Counted from the first letter of the stretch, positions 22,239-30,595 are shown. The stretch is 53,822 bases of DNA from Pseudomonadota bacterium (GCA_963204815.1 CAUJHQ010000080.1:1-53822); one strand, 5' to 3'. A program made the numbers and translations. Notes: generated from the sequence alone by a model not told the origin.

Positions 22239-22266
22239 TTGCACCGCAACAAAAACCCGCTAGACT
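22239..22266 (+). promoter_or_regulatory. Candidate promoter of the ilvA-upstream RNA locus
   Basis: TTGCAC (22239-22244) and TAGACT (22261-22266) are separated by 16 bases. The predicted start is near 22273, which gives a transcript of about 97 bases ending at the terminator annotated next. A second -10-like TATGAT at 22383-22388 lies downstream of that terminator and could serve ilvA itself, though it has no good -35. Confidence 0.4.
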
Positions 22267-22287
22267 GCGTTGCATGGATCGCGCTGA

Positions 22288-22335
22288 ATGCCGGTCCGCC
22301 GCTTGTCTCCTCCACCTCCTCCAATGGTGGATTAG
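22288..22335 (+). CDS. Possible polyproline leader peptide MPVRRLSPPPPPMVD
   Basis: A 15-codon frame with five consecutive proline codons (CCT CCA CCT CCT CCA), a context known to stall ribosomes unless EF-P acts. The stop codon abuts the terminator stem upstream of ilvA. A recognisable ribosome-binding site is weak (GGATCG about 10 bases upstream). A second frame from ATG 22274 reads MDRAECRSAACLLHLLQWW and runs through the terminator. Neither has Ile codon enrichment before the stem of the kind expected for an ilv attenuator. Translation is unproven. Confidence 0.3.
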   Translation: MPVRRLSPPPPPMVD

Positions 22336-22370
22336 GCCCGGGGCCGCAAGGCTCCGGGCCCTTTTCTTTC
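22335..22370 (+). terminator. Intrinsic terminator upstream of ilvA
   Basis: An 11-bp G/C-rich stem pairs bases 22335-22345 with 22350-22360 (one G-U pair) around a GCAA tetraloop and is followed by CTTTTCTTT. It ends about 48 bases before the ilvA ATG and is oriented to stop rightward transcription. Confidence 0.82.
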
Positions 22371-22417
22371 CGGGACGGCGCTTATGATCCGGCCCCCTCC
22401 TGCCTGACGTCCGAGCG

Positions 22418-23959
22418 ATGCCCGCCACGCGAACGACCGGCGAGCGCATCGCCGCCGATTACCTGAAGAAGATCCTCACCGCGCGCGTCTATGACGTCGC
22501 CGTGGAGACCGCGCTGACCCCGGCGCGCACGCTGTCGCGCCGCATCGGCAACCAGGTGCTGCTCAAGCGCGAGGACCAGCAGCCCGTCTTCAGCTTCAAG
22601 CTGCGCGGCGCCTACAACAAGATGGCGCACCTGACGGCCGAGCAGCTCGCACGCGGCGTCATCTGTGCCTCGGCCGGCAACCATGCGCAGGGTGTCGCGC
22701 TGTCGGCGAAGAAGCTCGGCTGCAAGGCCGTGATCGTGATGCCCGTGACGACGCCGAAGCTGAAGGTCGACGCCGTCGCCGCGCTCGGCGGCCATGTCGT
22801 CCTGCATGGCGACAGCTATTCCGACGCCTACGCGCATGCCGTCGAACTGCAGCGCGACGAGGGCCTGACCTTCGTGCACCCCTTCGACGACCCCGACGTC
22901 ATCGCCGGCCAGGGCACGATCGCGATGGAGATCCTGCGCCAGCACCAGGGGCCGATCGACGCCGTCTTCGTCGCCATCGGCGGCGGCGGCCTCATCTCCG
23001 GCGTCGCGGCCTACCTGAAGGCGGTGCGACCGGAGATCAAGGTCATCGGCGTGCAGACGGCCGATTCCGACGCGATGGTGCAGTCGGTGCGCGCCGGGCG
23101 CCGCGTGCGGCTGGACGACGTCGGCCTGTTCTCCGACGGCACCGCGGTGAAGTACGTCGGCGAGGAGACCTTCCGCATCGCCCGTGCGCTGGTCGACGAC
23201 TTCGTCGTCGTCGACACCGACGCCGTCTGCGCCGCCATCAAGGACGTCTTCCAGGACACCCGCAGCATCCTGGAGCCGGCGGGCGCGCTCGGCGTCGCGG
23301 CGGTCAAGCAGTACGCCGAACAGCACAAGATCAAGGGCCAGACCTTCGTCACCATCACCTGCGGCGCCAACATGAACTTCGACCGCCTGCGCTTCGTCGC
23401 CGAGCGGGCCGAATTCGGCGAACGCCGCGAGGCGCTGTTCGCGGTGACGATCCCCGAGGAACGCGGCAGCTTCAAGCGCTTCTGCGAGGCGATCGGCCCG
23501 CGCGCGGTGACCGAGTTCAACTACCGCATCTCCGACGATCGCGAGGCGCATGTCTTCGTCGGCCTGGCGATCTCGCGCCGCGACGAGGCCGAGCGCCTCG
23601 AGAAGAGCTTCGTGCGTCACCGCTTCCCCACCGTCGACCTGACCGACGACGAGCTCGCGAAGGAGCACGTGCGCCACATGGTCGGCGGCCGCTCCGACCT
23701 GGCGCGCGACGAACGCCTGTTCCGCTTCGTCTTCCCCGAGCGGCCGGGCGCGCTGATGCGCTTTCTGGCGGCGCTGCACCCGAACTGGAACATCAGCCTG
23801 TTCCACTACCGCAACCAGGGCGCCGACTACGGCCGCATCCTGGTCGGCATGCAGGTGCCCGCGGGCGACGAGGCGCGTTTCCGCGCATTCCTGAAGACGC
23901 TGGCCTACCCCTGCGTCGAAGAGACGGCGAACCCGGTGTACAGGCTGTTCCTGCGTTAG
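22418..23959 (+). CDS. ilvA: Threonine ammonia-lyase, biosynthetic (threonine deaminase)
   Basis: PLP enzyme that converts threonine to 2-oxobutanoate, the first step of isoleucine synthesis. It has 513 residues, the length of the biosynthetic, isoleucine-inhibited form. The PLP lysine is Lys61 in VFSFKLRGAYNKM. The SAGNHAQGVALSA loop, the GGGGLISGVAAYLK phosphate-binding glycine loop and FVTITCGANMNFD are all present. The C-terminal ~170 residues hold two ACT-like regulatory domains (EERGSFKRFCEAIGPRAVTEFNYR and ERPGALMRFLAALHPNWNISLFHYRNQG). Control may involve the leader locus just upstream. Confidence 0.96.
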   Translation: MPATRTTGERIAADYLKKILTARVYDVAVETALTPARTLSRRIGNQVLLKREDQQPVFSFKLRGAYNKMAHLTAEQLARGVICASAGNHAQGVALSAKKLGCKAVIVMPVTTPKLKVDAVAALGGHVVLHGDSYSDAYAHAVELQRDEGLTFVHPFDDPDVIAGQGTIAMEILRQHQGPIDAVFVAIGGGGLISGVAAYLKAVRPEIKVIGVQTADSDAMVQSVRAGRRVRLDDVGLFSDGTAVKYVGEETFRIARALVDDFVVVDTDAVCAAIKDVFQDTRSILEPAGALGVAAVKQYAEQHKIKGQTFVTITCGANMNFDRLRFVAERAEFGERREALFAVTIPEERGSFKRFCEAIGPRAVTEFNYRISDDREAHVFVGLAISRRDEAERLEKSFVRHRFPTVDLTDDELAKEHVRHMVGGRSDLARDERLFRFVFPERPGALMRFLAALHPNWNISLFHYRNQGADYGRILVGMQVPAGDEARFRAFLKTLAYPCVEETANPVYRLFLR

Positions 23960-23985
23960 CGGGCGCGGGCTACACTGCCGCCGCC

Positions 23986-25071
23986 ATGGCCACCAGCCGA
24001 TCGCTCGTCACACCGACCTCGAACCCGCTGCTCGAGAAGGCGCTGCGCGAGAAGCTCGCGCGCCGCAACGAAACCGGCGGCGGCCTCGGCCAGCTCGAGC
24101 CGCTGGCGGTGCGCCTGGGCCTGATGCAGAACACGCTGAAGCCGCGCTTCCACGACCCGCAGCTGCTGGTCTTCGCGTCCGACCACGGCATCGCCGTCGA
24201 CGGCCTGCAGAGCCCGCTGCACAAGTCCACCCACGAGATGGTGGCCCAGCTGCTCGCCAACCAGCTGCCGCTGACCGTCTTCGCACGCAGCCTGCAGCTC
24301 GAGATGGCGGTCGTCGACTGCGGCATCGCCGTCGACCTGCCCACGCACGACCGCCTGCTGGCGCGCAAGATCGCCCACGGCACGCGCAACGCGCGCGTCG
24401 CCCACGCGATGAGCGTCGAGCAGGCGCACGCCGCGATGCGCGCCGGCATGGAGATCGGCGACAAGCTGCGCGGCAACATGACGGTCTTCAGCGGCCTCGG
24501 CGTCGGTGCCCACGAGAGCGCCGCGCTGGTGCTCGCGCGGCTGGCCGATTGCCCGATCCGCGACCTCATCGTCGCCGGGCCCAACATGAATCCCGAGCAG
24601 CTGGCGCACCTGATGATGGTCGTGCAGGCCGTGCAGTCGCGCCACCGCGAGGTCAGCGACCCGGTCGAGGTGCTGGCCGCCTTCGGCGGCTTCGAGATCG
24701 CCGTCATGGCCGGCGCCATGCTGATGGCGGCGAGCAAGCGCCACCTGCTGATGATCGACGGCATCTCCGCCTGCGCCGCGCTGATGCTGGCCGCGCGCAT
24801 CGCCCAGCCGGTCACCGACTACTGCGTGTTCTGCCGCAGCCACGGCCACCGCGGGCTCGACCAGGCGCTGAACCTGTTCCGCGCGTCGTCGCTGCTCGAA
24901 CTGGGCCTCGAGAGCATGGACGGCACCGGCGCCGCGCTCGCCTGGCCGCTCGTCAAGAGCGCCGCGGCCCTGCTGACCGAAGTCGCCGACGGTGAAGACC
25001 CCGGCCCCACGCTGCCGCAGGACCTGGACGAGAACGACGGCACCTCGGCGCTCGGCCCGGCGCTCTACTGA
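23986..25071 (+). CDS. cobT: CobT-like nicotinate-nucleotide:base phosphoribosyltransferase, divergent
   Basis: A 361-residue protein of the CobT family, which moves the phosphoribosyl group of nicotinate mononucleotide onto the lower-ligand base of cobamides. Family features are LGQLEPLAVRLGLMQ, VFASDHGIAVDG, FSGLGVGAHESAALVLA, AAFGGFEIAVMAGAMLMAA and ESMDGTGAALAWPLV. Two usual marks differ: the N-terminal KPPGSLG-like motif reads ETGGGLG, and the residue before GTGAAL, normally the catalytic Glu of a GEGTGAA motif, appears to be Asp312. The gene stands alone, 26 bases after ilvA, not in a cobalamin operon. It may be a paralogue acting on another base. Confidence 0.82.
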   Translation: MATSRSLVTPTSNPLLEKALREKLARRNETGGGLGQLEPLAVRLGLMQNTLKPRFHDPQLLVFASDHGIAVDGLQSPLHKSTHEMVAQLLANQLPLTVFARSLQLEMAVVDCGIAVDLPTHDRLLARKIAHGTRNARVAHAMSVEQAHAAMRAGMEIGDKLRGNMTVFSGLGVGAHESAALVLARLADCPIRDLIVAGPNMNPEQLAHLMMVVQAVQSRHREVSDPVEVLAAFGGFEIAVMAGAMLMAASKRHLLMIDGISACAALMLAARIAQPVTDYCVFCRSHGHRGLDQALNLFRASSLLELGLESMDGTGAALAWPLVKSAAALLTEVADGEDPGPTLPQDLDENDGTSALGPALY

Positions 25072-25105
25072 AGGCGACGGCGAGCGCGCGCCCGCCGCGG
25101 CCGCG

Positions 25106-25819
25106 TCACTGGGTCTGCTGCACCACCGGCGACTGGCCGGGCGGCGCGGGCTGCGGGGTGCCCACCGGCGGCTGCGCGGGCGCACGCGCGGTGGGCGGCA
25201 TCGGCGCACGGCCGGGCAGCGGCACCACGGTCGGCAGGCGCGGCGGGGCGGAGCCGGGCGGCGCGGCCAGGTTGGGCAGCGCGGTCGGCGGCAGGGCTGG
25301 CGCCGGCACCACCGCCGGCCCCGCCGGCGACGGCACGGCCGGGGCGCCGGCGGCCGGCGGCAGGACGCCGGTGGCGGCGGCGGCCGGCGGCGGGATCTCG
25401 AGCGACACCTGCACGACACCGCCCGCCGGCCCGAGCGACGCGCCGCGCGCGCGCACCGACTGCAGCACGGTGTCGCCGTCGATCGGCGCTCCGACCCGGT
25501 AGGCCCGCGCCGGCTTGCCGTCGACTGCGATCAAGGCCACGCCTTCGCGGGCCGCGCCATCGGGCCGCGGCGCGACGACGCCGAGCAGCTGGAACCGGTT
25601 GCTGGTGGGTGCCGGCGCGGCCTCGGCCGACTGCGGCTGGGCGTCGGCGCCGAACAGGCGCGCGAGATCGCCACGCGGGCTGGCGGCGGCCGGGGCGACG
25701 ACCGCGTCGGCAGGCACCGGACGGCTCGGCACGAACAGGCGCAGGCCCCAGTACGCGGCACATGCCGCGACCGCCGCCCAGACGCCGAAAGCCCACCATC
25801 GTGCCGACATGGCGGCCAT
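25106..25819 (-). CDS. gspC: Type II secretion inner-membrane protein GspC
   Basis: Couples the inner-membrane platform to the GspD secretin. It has 237 residues: a membrane segment at about residues 8-30 (WWAFGVWAAVAACAAYWGLRL), then the homology-region domain (RFQLLGVVAPRP, EGVALIAVDGKPARAYRVGAPIDGDTVLQSV). The C-terminal ~90 residues are Pro/Ala-rich with no PDZ or coiled coil visible. Of three close ATGs I chose 25819, with GGAGGG about 9 bases upstream; those at 25825 and 25810 are alternatives. It is divergent from gspG across a gap of only 45 bases. Confidence 0.85.
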   Translation of the reverse strand: MAAMSARWWAFGVWAAVAACAAYWGLRLFVPSRPVPADAVVAPAAASPRGDLARLFGADAQPQSAEAAPAPTSNRFQLLGVVAPRPDGAAREGVALIAVDGKPARAYRVGAPIDGDTVLQSVRARGASLGPAGGVVQVSLEIPPPAAAATGVLPPAAGAPAVPSPAGPAVVPAPALPPTALPNLAAPPGSAPPRLPTVVPLPGRAPMPPTARAPAQPPVGTPQPAPPGQSPVVQQTQ

Positions 25820-25864
25820 TATCATTCACCCTCCCCTGTCGCGAACGCCCGAGATCGCCTGCCC

Positions 25865-26296
25865 ATGACCCGTCTGTCTGCCCTTCGCCGCTCGCGCGGC
25901 TTCACGCTCATCGAAGTGATGGTCGTGCTCGTGATCCTGGGCGTGCTCGCGGCGCTGATCGTGCCCAACGTGCTCGAGCGCGCCGACGACGCCCGCGTCA
26001 CCGCTGCGCGCACCGACATCAACAACCTGATGCAGGCGCTCAAGCTCTACAAGCTGGACAACCAGCGTTACCCGAACGCCGAGCAGGGCCTGGACGCGCT
26101 GGTGCGCAAGCCCAGCGCGTCGCCGGTGCCGCCGAACTGGAAGCCCTATCTCGACAAGCTGCCGGCCGACCCGTGGGGCCAGAAGTACCAGTTCCTGAAC
26201 CCGGGCGTGAAGGGCGAGATCGACGTCTTCAGCTTCGGTGCCGACGGCCAGGCCGGCGGTGAAGGCAAGAATGCCGACGTCGGCTCCTGGCAGTAG
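25865..26296 (+). CDS. gspG: Type II secretion major pseudopilin GspG
   Basis: Major pseudopilin of the secretion piston. It has 143 residues, with a short leader MTRLSALRRSRG cleaved before FTLIEVMVVLVILGVLAALIVPN (Phe+1, Glu+5). The alpha-helix, NLMQALKLYKLDNQRYPNAEQGLDALV, then PYLDKLPADPWGQKYQFLNPG and the Ca-binding-loop region FSFGADGQAGGEGKNADVGSW are near-canonical. Processing needs a prepilin peptidase (GspO/PilD), which is not encoded in this window. Confidence 0.97.
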   Translation: MTRLSALRRSRGFTLIEVMVVLVILGVLAALIVPNVLERADDARVTAARTDINNLMQALKLYKLDNQRYPNAEQGLDALVRKPSASPVPPNWKPYLDKLPADPWGQKYQFLNPGVKGEIDVFSFGADGQAGGEGKNADVGSWQ

Positions 26297-26765
26297 CCGG
26301 AACCTTGCCTCCGCCCGTCGCGCCGCGGGCTTCACCCTCATCGAGGTGATGGTGGTGCTGGCCATCGTCGCCATCGGCGCCGGCCTCATCAGCCTGGCGA
26401 TCCGCGACCCTTCCGAGACCCGCCTCGAACACGAGGCGGCACGCCTGTCCGCGCTGCTCGAGACCGCGCGCACCGAGGCGCGTGCCGGCGGCTTCGACGT
26501 CTCCTGGGTGCCCGGCGGCGAGGGCGGCACCGCGTTCCGGTTCGTCGGCCTGCCAGCAGCGCTGGCGCTGCCGACGAACTGGCTCAGCGACGGCGTCAAC
26601 GCCGAGGTCGTCGGCGGCCGCAGCGTGATGCTCGGGCCCGACGCGATCCTGCCGCCGCAGCGCATCGTGCTGCGCCTGGACGAGCGCCGGCTCGAGATCG
26701 GCACCGACGGCATCGCCGGCTTCGCCGTCGTCGTGCCGACCGAAGAACAGGCAAGCGCGCCGTGA
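26271..26765 (+). CDS. gspH: Type II secretion minor pseudopilin GspH
   Basis: Minor pseudopilin near the pseudopilus tip. It has 164 residues from the ATG at 26271, overlapping the gspG end by 26 bases. The leader ends SARRAAG before FTLIEVMVVLAIVAIGAGLISLAIRD. The soluble domain has the GspH pattern RLSALLETARTEARAGGFDVSWV and RIVLRLDERRLEIGTDGIAGFAVV. A GTG at 26238 could extend the N-terminus but deepens the overlap. Confidence 0.9.
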   Translation: MPTSAPGSSRNLASARRAAGFTLIEVMVVLAIVAIGAGLISLAIRDPSETRLEHEAARLSALLETARTEARAGGFDVSWVPGGEGGTAFRFVGLPAALALPTNWLSDGVNAEVVGGRSVMLGPDAILPPQRIVLRLDERRLEIGTDGIAGFAVVVPTEEQASAP

Positions 26766-27139
26766 AGCCGGTGCCGCGCCGCCGCCGCCCCGGCGGCTTC
26801 ACGCTCGTCGAGGTGCTGGTCGCGCTGGCGATCGTCGCCATCGCGCTCGGCGCCGGCCTGCGCTCGGCCGGCGTACTGGCCGACAACGCCGACCGGCTGG
26901 CCGCCGTCAGCGCCGCCCAGTGGTGCGCCGACAACCAGCTCACCGGCCTGCGGCTGGCGCGCCAGCTGCCCGGCATCGGCGACAGCGACTTCACCTGCGA
27001 GCAACTCGGCCGCAGCTTCAAGGGCCAGTTGCAGACGCGCCCGACGCCGAACCCGAACTTCCGCCGTGTCGACGCCCGCGTCACCACCGAGGACGGCGTG
27101 CCGCTGGTCTCGCTGTCGACGGTGCTCGGCCGCTACTGA
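26762..27139 (+). CDS. gspI: Type II secretion minor pseudopilin GspI
   Basis: Minor pseudopilin that nucleates the tip complex with GspJ and GspK. It has 125 residues and a GTG start overlapping the gspH stop (GTGA). The leader MKPVPRRRRPGG precedes FTLVEVLVALAIVAIALGAGLR. AQWCADNQLTGLRL is the conserved GspI segment. Confidence 0.93.
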   Translation: MKPVPRRRRPGGFTLVEVLVALAIVAIALGAGLRSAGVLADNADRLAAVSAAQWCADNQLTGLRLARQLPGIGDSDFTCEQLGRSFKGQLQTRPTPNPNFRRVDARVTTEDGVPLVSLSTVLGRY

Positions 27140-27144
27140 CTGCG

Positions 27145-27807
27145 ATGACGCGGCGCCCACGCGGCCCGGCAGGGCCGACACCGACCGCCGGCGCCGGCTT
27201 CACGCTCGTCGAGGTGCTGGTCGCGCTGTCGATCCTTGCGGTGCTCGCCGGCCTCGCGTGGCGCGGCCTCGACGGCATGCTGCGCGCGCGCGACGCCAGC
27301 CACCAGGCGGTGGAACGCACCGCGCGCCTGAACACCGTGCTGGTGCAGTGGGAACAGGACTGGGCCGCCGTCTTCGACACCCGCACGGTGCCGGCGGTCA
27401 ATTTCGACGGCCGCGCGCTGCGCCTCACGCGCAGCGTGCGCGACGGCGTCGCCGTCGTCGTGTGGATGGTCGACGACAAGGGCCGCTGGGGCCGCTGGCT
27501 CGGGCCGGCAACGACGCTGGCGCTGCCGCTGCGCGACAGCTGGATGGCCAGCCAGCAGCTGCTCGGCAGCGAGCCCGGCCTGGTCACGCTGGTCGACAAG
27601 GTCGCCGGCTGGCAGCTCTACTACTACCGCGGCAACGCCTGGTCGAACTCGCAGTCCAGCGCCGGCAGCGGCCCGCCGGGGCCGGCGGCCGCGGCCAGCG
27701 GCGCCGCCGCGCGCGAGCCGCTGCCCGACGGCGTGCGCCTCGTGCTCGACCTCGGCAACGGCGTCAATCTCACGCGCGACCTCGCGCTCGGGCCGCACGG
27801 GTCATGA
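27145..27807 (+). CDS. gspJ: Type II secretion minor pseudopilin GspJ
   Basis: Minor pseudopilin of the GspI-J-K tip. It has 220 residues from the ATG at 27145, 5 bases after gspI. The leader ends TPTAGAG before FTLVEVLVALSILAVLAGLAWRGLDGML. QWEQDWAAVFD, LRLTRSVRDG, and a C-terminal beta strand region (LPDGVRLVLDLGNG) fit GspJ. An Ala/Gly/Pro insert at about residues 172-192 is variable in the family. Confidence 0.92.
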   Translation: MTRRPRGPAGPTPTAGAGFTLVEVLVALSILAVLAGLAWRGLDGMLRARDASHQAVERTARLNTVLVQWEQDWAAVFDTRTVPAVNFDGRALRLTRSVRDGVAVVVWMVDDKGRWGRWLGPATTLALPLRDSWMASQQLLGSEPGLVTLVDKVAGWQLYYYRGNAWSNSQSSAGSGPPGPAAAASGAAAREPLPDGVRLVLDLGNGVNLTRDLALGPHGS

Positions 27808-28760
27808 GGCGGGCCCCTGCGCAACGCGGCGCCGCACTGCTGCTGGCGATGATGATCCTCACGCTGGTGGCCACGCTCGCGTCGGGCATGGTGTGGCAGC
27901 AGTCGCGCAGCATCCAGGTCGAGGCGGCCGAGCGAGCGCGCGTGCAGTCGGCGTGGATCCTCAACGGGGCCCTCGACTGGGCGCGCCTGATCCTGCGCGA
28001 GGACGCGCGCAGCGGCGGCGCCGACCACCTCGGCGAGCCTTGGGCAACGCCGCTGGCCGAGGCCCGCCTGTCGACCTTCCTGGCCGCCGACCGCGACAAC
28101 AACGCCGACGGCGGCCCCGAAGCCTTCCTGTCCGGCAGCATCGTCGACGCCCAGTCGCGCTACAACCTGCGCAACCTGGTCGACGGCGAAGGCAAGCCGG
28201 TGGCCGCCGAACTGAAGGCCTTTGCGCGCCTCTGCGACGCCGCGGGGCTGCCCAGCGACACCGCGACACGCGTCGCCGAGGGCCTGCGCACCGCCTGGGC
28301 GCCGCCGAAGCCGGACGACGCCGGCGCCAGCGCGATCGCGCCGCACCGCGTCGACCAGCTCGGCTGGATCGGCATCGACGCCGCCACGCGCGGCCGGCTC
28401 GAGCCGTACGTCGTGCTGCTGCCGGTACGCACGGCGGTCAACGTCAACACCGCCGGCCGCGAGGTGCTGCTGGCCGCCTTCGACGACCTCGACCTCGCCA
28501 CCGCCGAACGCCTGCTGCAGATGCGCCAGCGCCAGCCCTTCCGCAACCTCGACGAGGTGCGGGGCCAGCTGCCGCCGGGCGTGAAGGCCGAGGAGTCGCG
28601 GGTCGACGTGAAAAGCCGCTTCTTCGACATCCTCGGCCGCCTGCGGCTGGACGACCGCGCGCTCGAGGAACATTCGCTCGTCGAACGGCGCGGCGACCGC
28701 GGACTGGACGTGGTCACCATCACGCGCGAAAGGCGCAACGTGCTTTCGCCCGCTTCTTGA
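27804..28760 (+). CDS. gspK: Type II secretion minor pseudopilin GspK
   Basis: Large minor pseudopilin capping the pseudopilus. It has 318 residues. The leader MRRAPAQRG precedes AALLLAMMILTLVATLASGMVW, lacking Glu at position +5 as expected for GspK. The inserted alpha domain and INVNTAGREVLLAAF-type helix-hairpin-helix (here VNVNTAGREVL) are visible. The ATG overlaps the gspJ stop (ATGA). Confidence 0.94.
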   Translation: MRRAPAQRGAALLLAMMILTLVATLASGMVWQQSRSIQVEAAERARVQSAWILNGALDWARLILREDARSGGADHLGEPWATPLAEARLSTFLAADRDNNADGGPEAFLSGSIVDAQSRYNLRNLVDGEGKPVAAELKAFARLCDAAGLPSDTATRVAEGLRTAWAPPKPDDAGASAIAPHRVDQLGWIGIDAATRGRLEPYVVLLPVRTAVNVNTAGREVLLAAFDDLDLATAERLLQMRQRQPFRNLDEVRGQLPPGVKAEESRVDVKSRFFDILGRLRLDDRALEEHSLVERRGDRGLDVVTITRERRNVLSPAS

Positions 28761-28798
28761 CACCGGGCCGACGGCAACACCCATCACAATAGTCGACC

Positions 28799-30025
28799 AT
28801 GTCCCTGCTCGCGATCCAGATCCCTCCCCGCGTGCGCCCGCCGGCGCGCGCGGCCGGGGATGCCGTGCCGGCCACCGAGTTCGACTACGTGCTCAGTGCC
28901 AACGGCCGCGCCGTCACCGGCACCGGCCGCGCCACGCCGTCGCGCATGCCCAAGGCCGACAGCGTGGTGGCCGTGCTGTCCGACGCCGACGTCGCCTGGC
29001 ACCTCGTGACGATGCCCAAGTCGCCGGCCTCGCGCGTGCGGGCGGCGCTCGCCGGCATCCTCGAGGACGCCCTGCTCGACGACGACGAAGTCCTGCACCT
29101 GGCCCTGCCGCCGCGCTACGGCGCCGGCCAGGCGGTCTGGGTGGCGGTCGTCAACAAGCCCTGGCTGTCGGCCACGCTGGCGATGCTGGAAGGCAGCGGC
29201 CTCGTCGTCGAACGCGTGATCCCGCCCTGGGCGCCCGACGGCCGCGCGCGCGGCCACTTCAGCCTCGACGGCAGTGCCGACGGCGCGCTGCGGCTGGCGC
29301 TGCTGCGCGCCGAGGGCGCCGTCACGCTGCGCACCGCCGGCACGCTGGCGCGCGCGCTGCTGCCGGCCACCAGCGTCACCGTGCGCTGGACCGCCACGCC
29401 CTCGGCCGCGGCCGCCGCCGAACGCTGGCTCGGCCAGCCGGTGGCCGTCTACAGCGACGCCGAACGGGCGCTGAAGGCCGCGCGCGGCGACTGGAACCTG
29501 CGCCAGTTCGACCTCGCGCCGCGCAACCGCGGCCTGCAGGTGCTGCGCAACGCCGGCCGCCGCATGCGCGGCCCCGAGTGGCGCCCGGTGCGCTGGGGCC
29601 TGGGCGCGCTGGTGGCGCTGCAGTTCGTCGGCCTCAACGTCGCGGCCTGGCGCGCCCAGCAGGACATCGACCAGCGCAAGACCGCGATGGGTGCGTTGCT
29701 GCAGGCCGCCCACCCGGGCGTGAAGCTCGTCTACGACGCGCCGGTGCAGATGCAGCGCGAAACCGACCGCCTGCGCGCCGCCGCCGGCCGCCCCGGCGAC
29801 GGCGACCTCGAGGTGCTGGTCGGCGCCGCCGCGGCCGCCTGGCCCGACGGCCAGGGCCCGGTGCAGACGCTGAAGTTCGAGAGCGGGCGCCTGATCCTGG
29901 CCGCGCCGGGCTGGGGCGAGCCGCAGCTCGCGCAGTTCCGCGACCGCCTGAAGCCCGCCGGGCTGCAGGTCGAACTCGCCGAGGGCCGCGTCACCGTGAG
30001 CCGCGGCAACCGGAGCGCCGCATGA
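28799..30025 (+). CDS. gspL: Type II secretion inner-membrane protein GspL
   Basis: Bitopic platform protein that recruits the GspE ATPase. It has 408 residues: a cytoplasmic actin-like domain (1 to ~255), one membrane helix around 262-282 (VRWGLGALVALQFVGLNVAAW) and a periplasmic ferredoxin-like domain (KFESGRLILAAPGWGEPQLAQFRDRLKPAGL). It is one of the more variable Gsp proteins, so its order in the operon contributes to the call. It begins 38 bases after gspK. Confidence 0.92.
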   Translation: MSLLAIQIPPRVRPPARAAGDAVPATEFDYVLSANGRAVTGTGRATPSRMPKADSVVAVLSDADVAWHLVTMPKSPASRVRAALAGILEDALLDDDEVLHLALPPRYGAGQAVWVAVVNKPWLSATLAMLEGSGLVVERVIPPWAPDGRARGHFSLDGSADGALRLALLRAEGAVTLRTAGTLARALLPATSVTVRWTATPSAAAAAERWLGQPVAVYSDAERALKAARGDWNLRQFDLAPRNRGLQVLRNAGRRMRGPEWRPVRWGLGALVALQFVGLNVAAWRAQQDIDQRKTAMGALLQAAHPGVKLVYDAPVQMQRETDRLRAAAGRPGDGDLEVLVGAAAAAWPDGQGPVQTLKFESGRLILAAPGWGEPQLAQFRDRLKPAGLQVELAEGRVTVSRGNRSAA

Positions 30026-30537
30026 CCGACGACGACGTCGAGCCGAGCGGCCCGCTCGCCACCCGCCTGGCGCCGGTGCGCGCCTGGTGGGAAGGGCTGG
30101 CGCGTCGCGAACGCCGGCTCCTGACCTTCGGCGCCTCGGTGCTGGGGGCCTATCTGCTCTTCGCGCTGGCGGTGCAGCCGGCCTGGCGCACGCTGTCGCG
30201 CGCGCCGGCGCAACTGGCCGCGCTCGAAGCGCAGCAGCAGGCCATGCAGCGCATGGCGGCCGAAGCACGCGAACTGCGCGCGATGCCGCCGGTCAACCCC
30301 GAACAATCCGCCACCGCGCTGAAGGCCGCCACCGAGCGCCTGGGCGACCGCGCCAAGCTGAGCCTGCAGGGCGACCGCGCCGTGCTCACCGTCACCGGCG
30401 TCGGCACCGGCCAGCTGAGCGGCTGGCTGTCGGAGGTGCGCTCGGGCGCGCGGGCACGGCCGGTCGAGGCCACGCTGACGCGTGGCACCTCCGGCTACAG
30501 CGGCAACATCGTCGTCGCCATCGGGGGCGGCTCGTGA
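30022..30537 (+). CDS. gspM: Type II secretion inner-membrane protein GspM
   Basis: Partner of GspL. It has 171 residues: a short cytoplasmic N-terminus, a membrane helix at about 36-54 (LTFGASVLGAYLLFALAVQPAW), a coiled coil (AALEAQQQAMQRMAAEARELRAM) and a compact periplasmic domain ending GTSGYSGNIVVAIGG. The ATG overlaps the gspL stop by 4 bases. Confidence 0.92.
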   Translation: MTDDDVEPSGPLATRLAPVRAWWEGLARRERRLLTFGASVLGAYLLFALAVQPAWRTLSRAPAQLAALEAQQQAMQRMAAEARELRAMPPVNPEQSATALKAATERLGDRAKLSLQGDRAVLTVTGVGTGQLSGWLSEVRSGARARPVEATLTRGTSGYSGNIVVAIGGGS

Positions 30538-30595
30538 GCGCGCCGCGCCTCTCGCGGGCGCTCGTGCTGGCGCGTCCCATGCCGGGGGCCCTGCG

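Larger units (their letters stand above)
22273..22370 (+). ncRNA. Candidate small RNA / leader RNA upstream of ilvA with an anti-Shine-Dalgarno loop
   Basis: A ~97-base transcript is predicted from its promoter to a strong intrinsic terminator. A first hairpin pairs TCCACC (22311-22316) with GGTGGA (22326-22331) and exposes the loop TCCTCCAAT, complementary to Shine-Dalgarno sequences. The second hairpin is the terminator. An in-frame reading starting at ATG 22288 gives MPVRRLSPPPPPMVD and stops at TAG 22333-22335, immediately beside the terminator stem. So the locus could be a trans-acting RNA, a polyproline leader peptide that controls read-through to ilvA, or both. I cannot assign it to a named RNA family. 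Confidence 0.5.
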
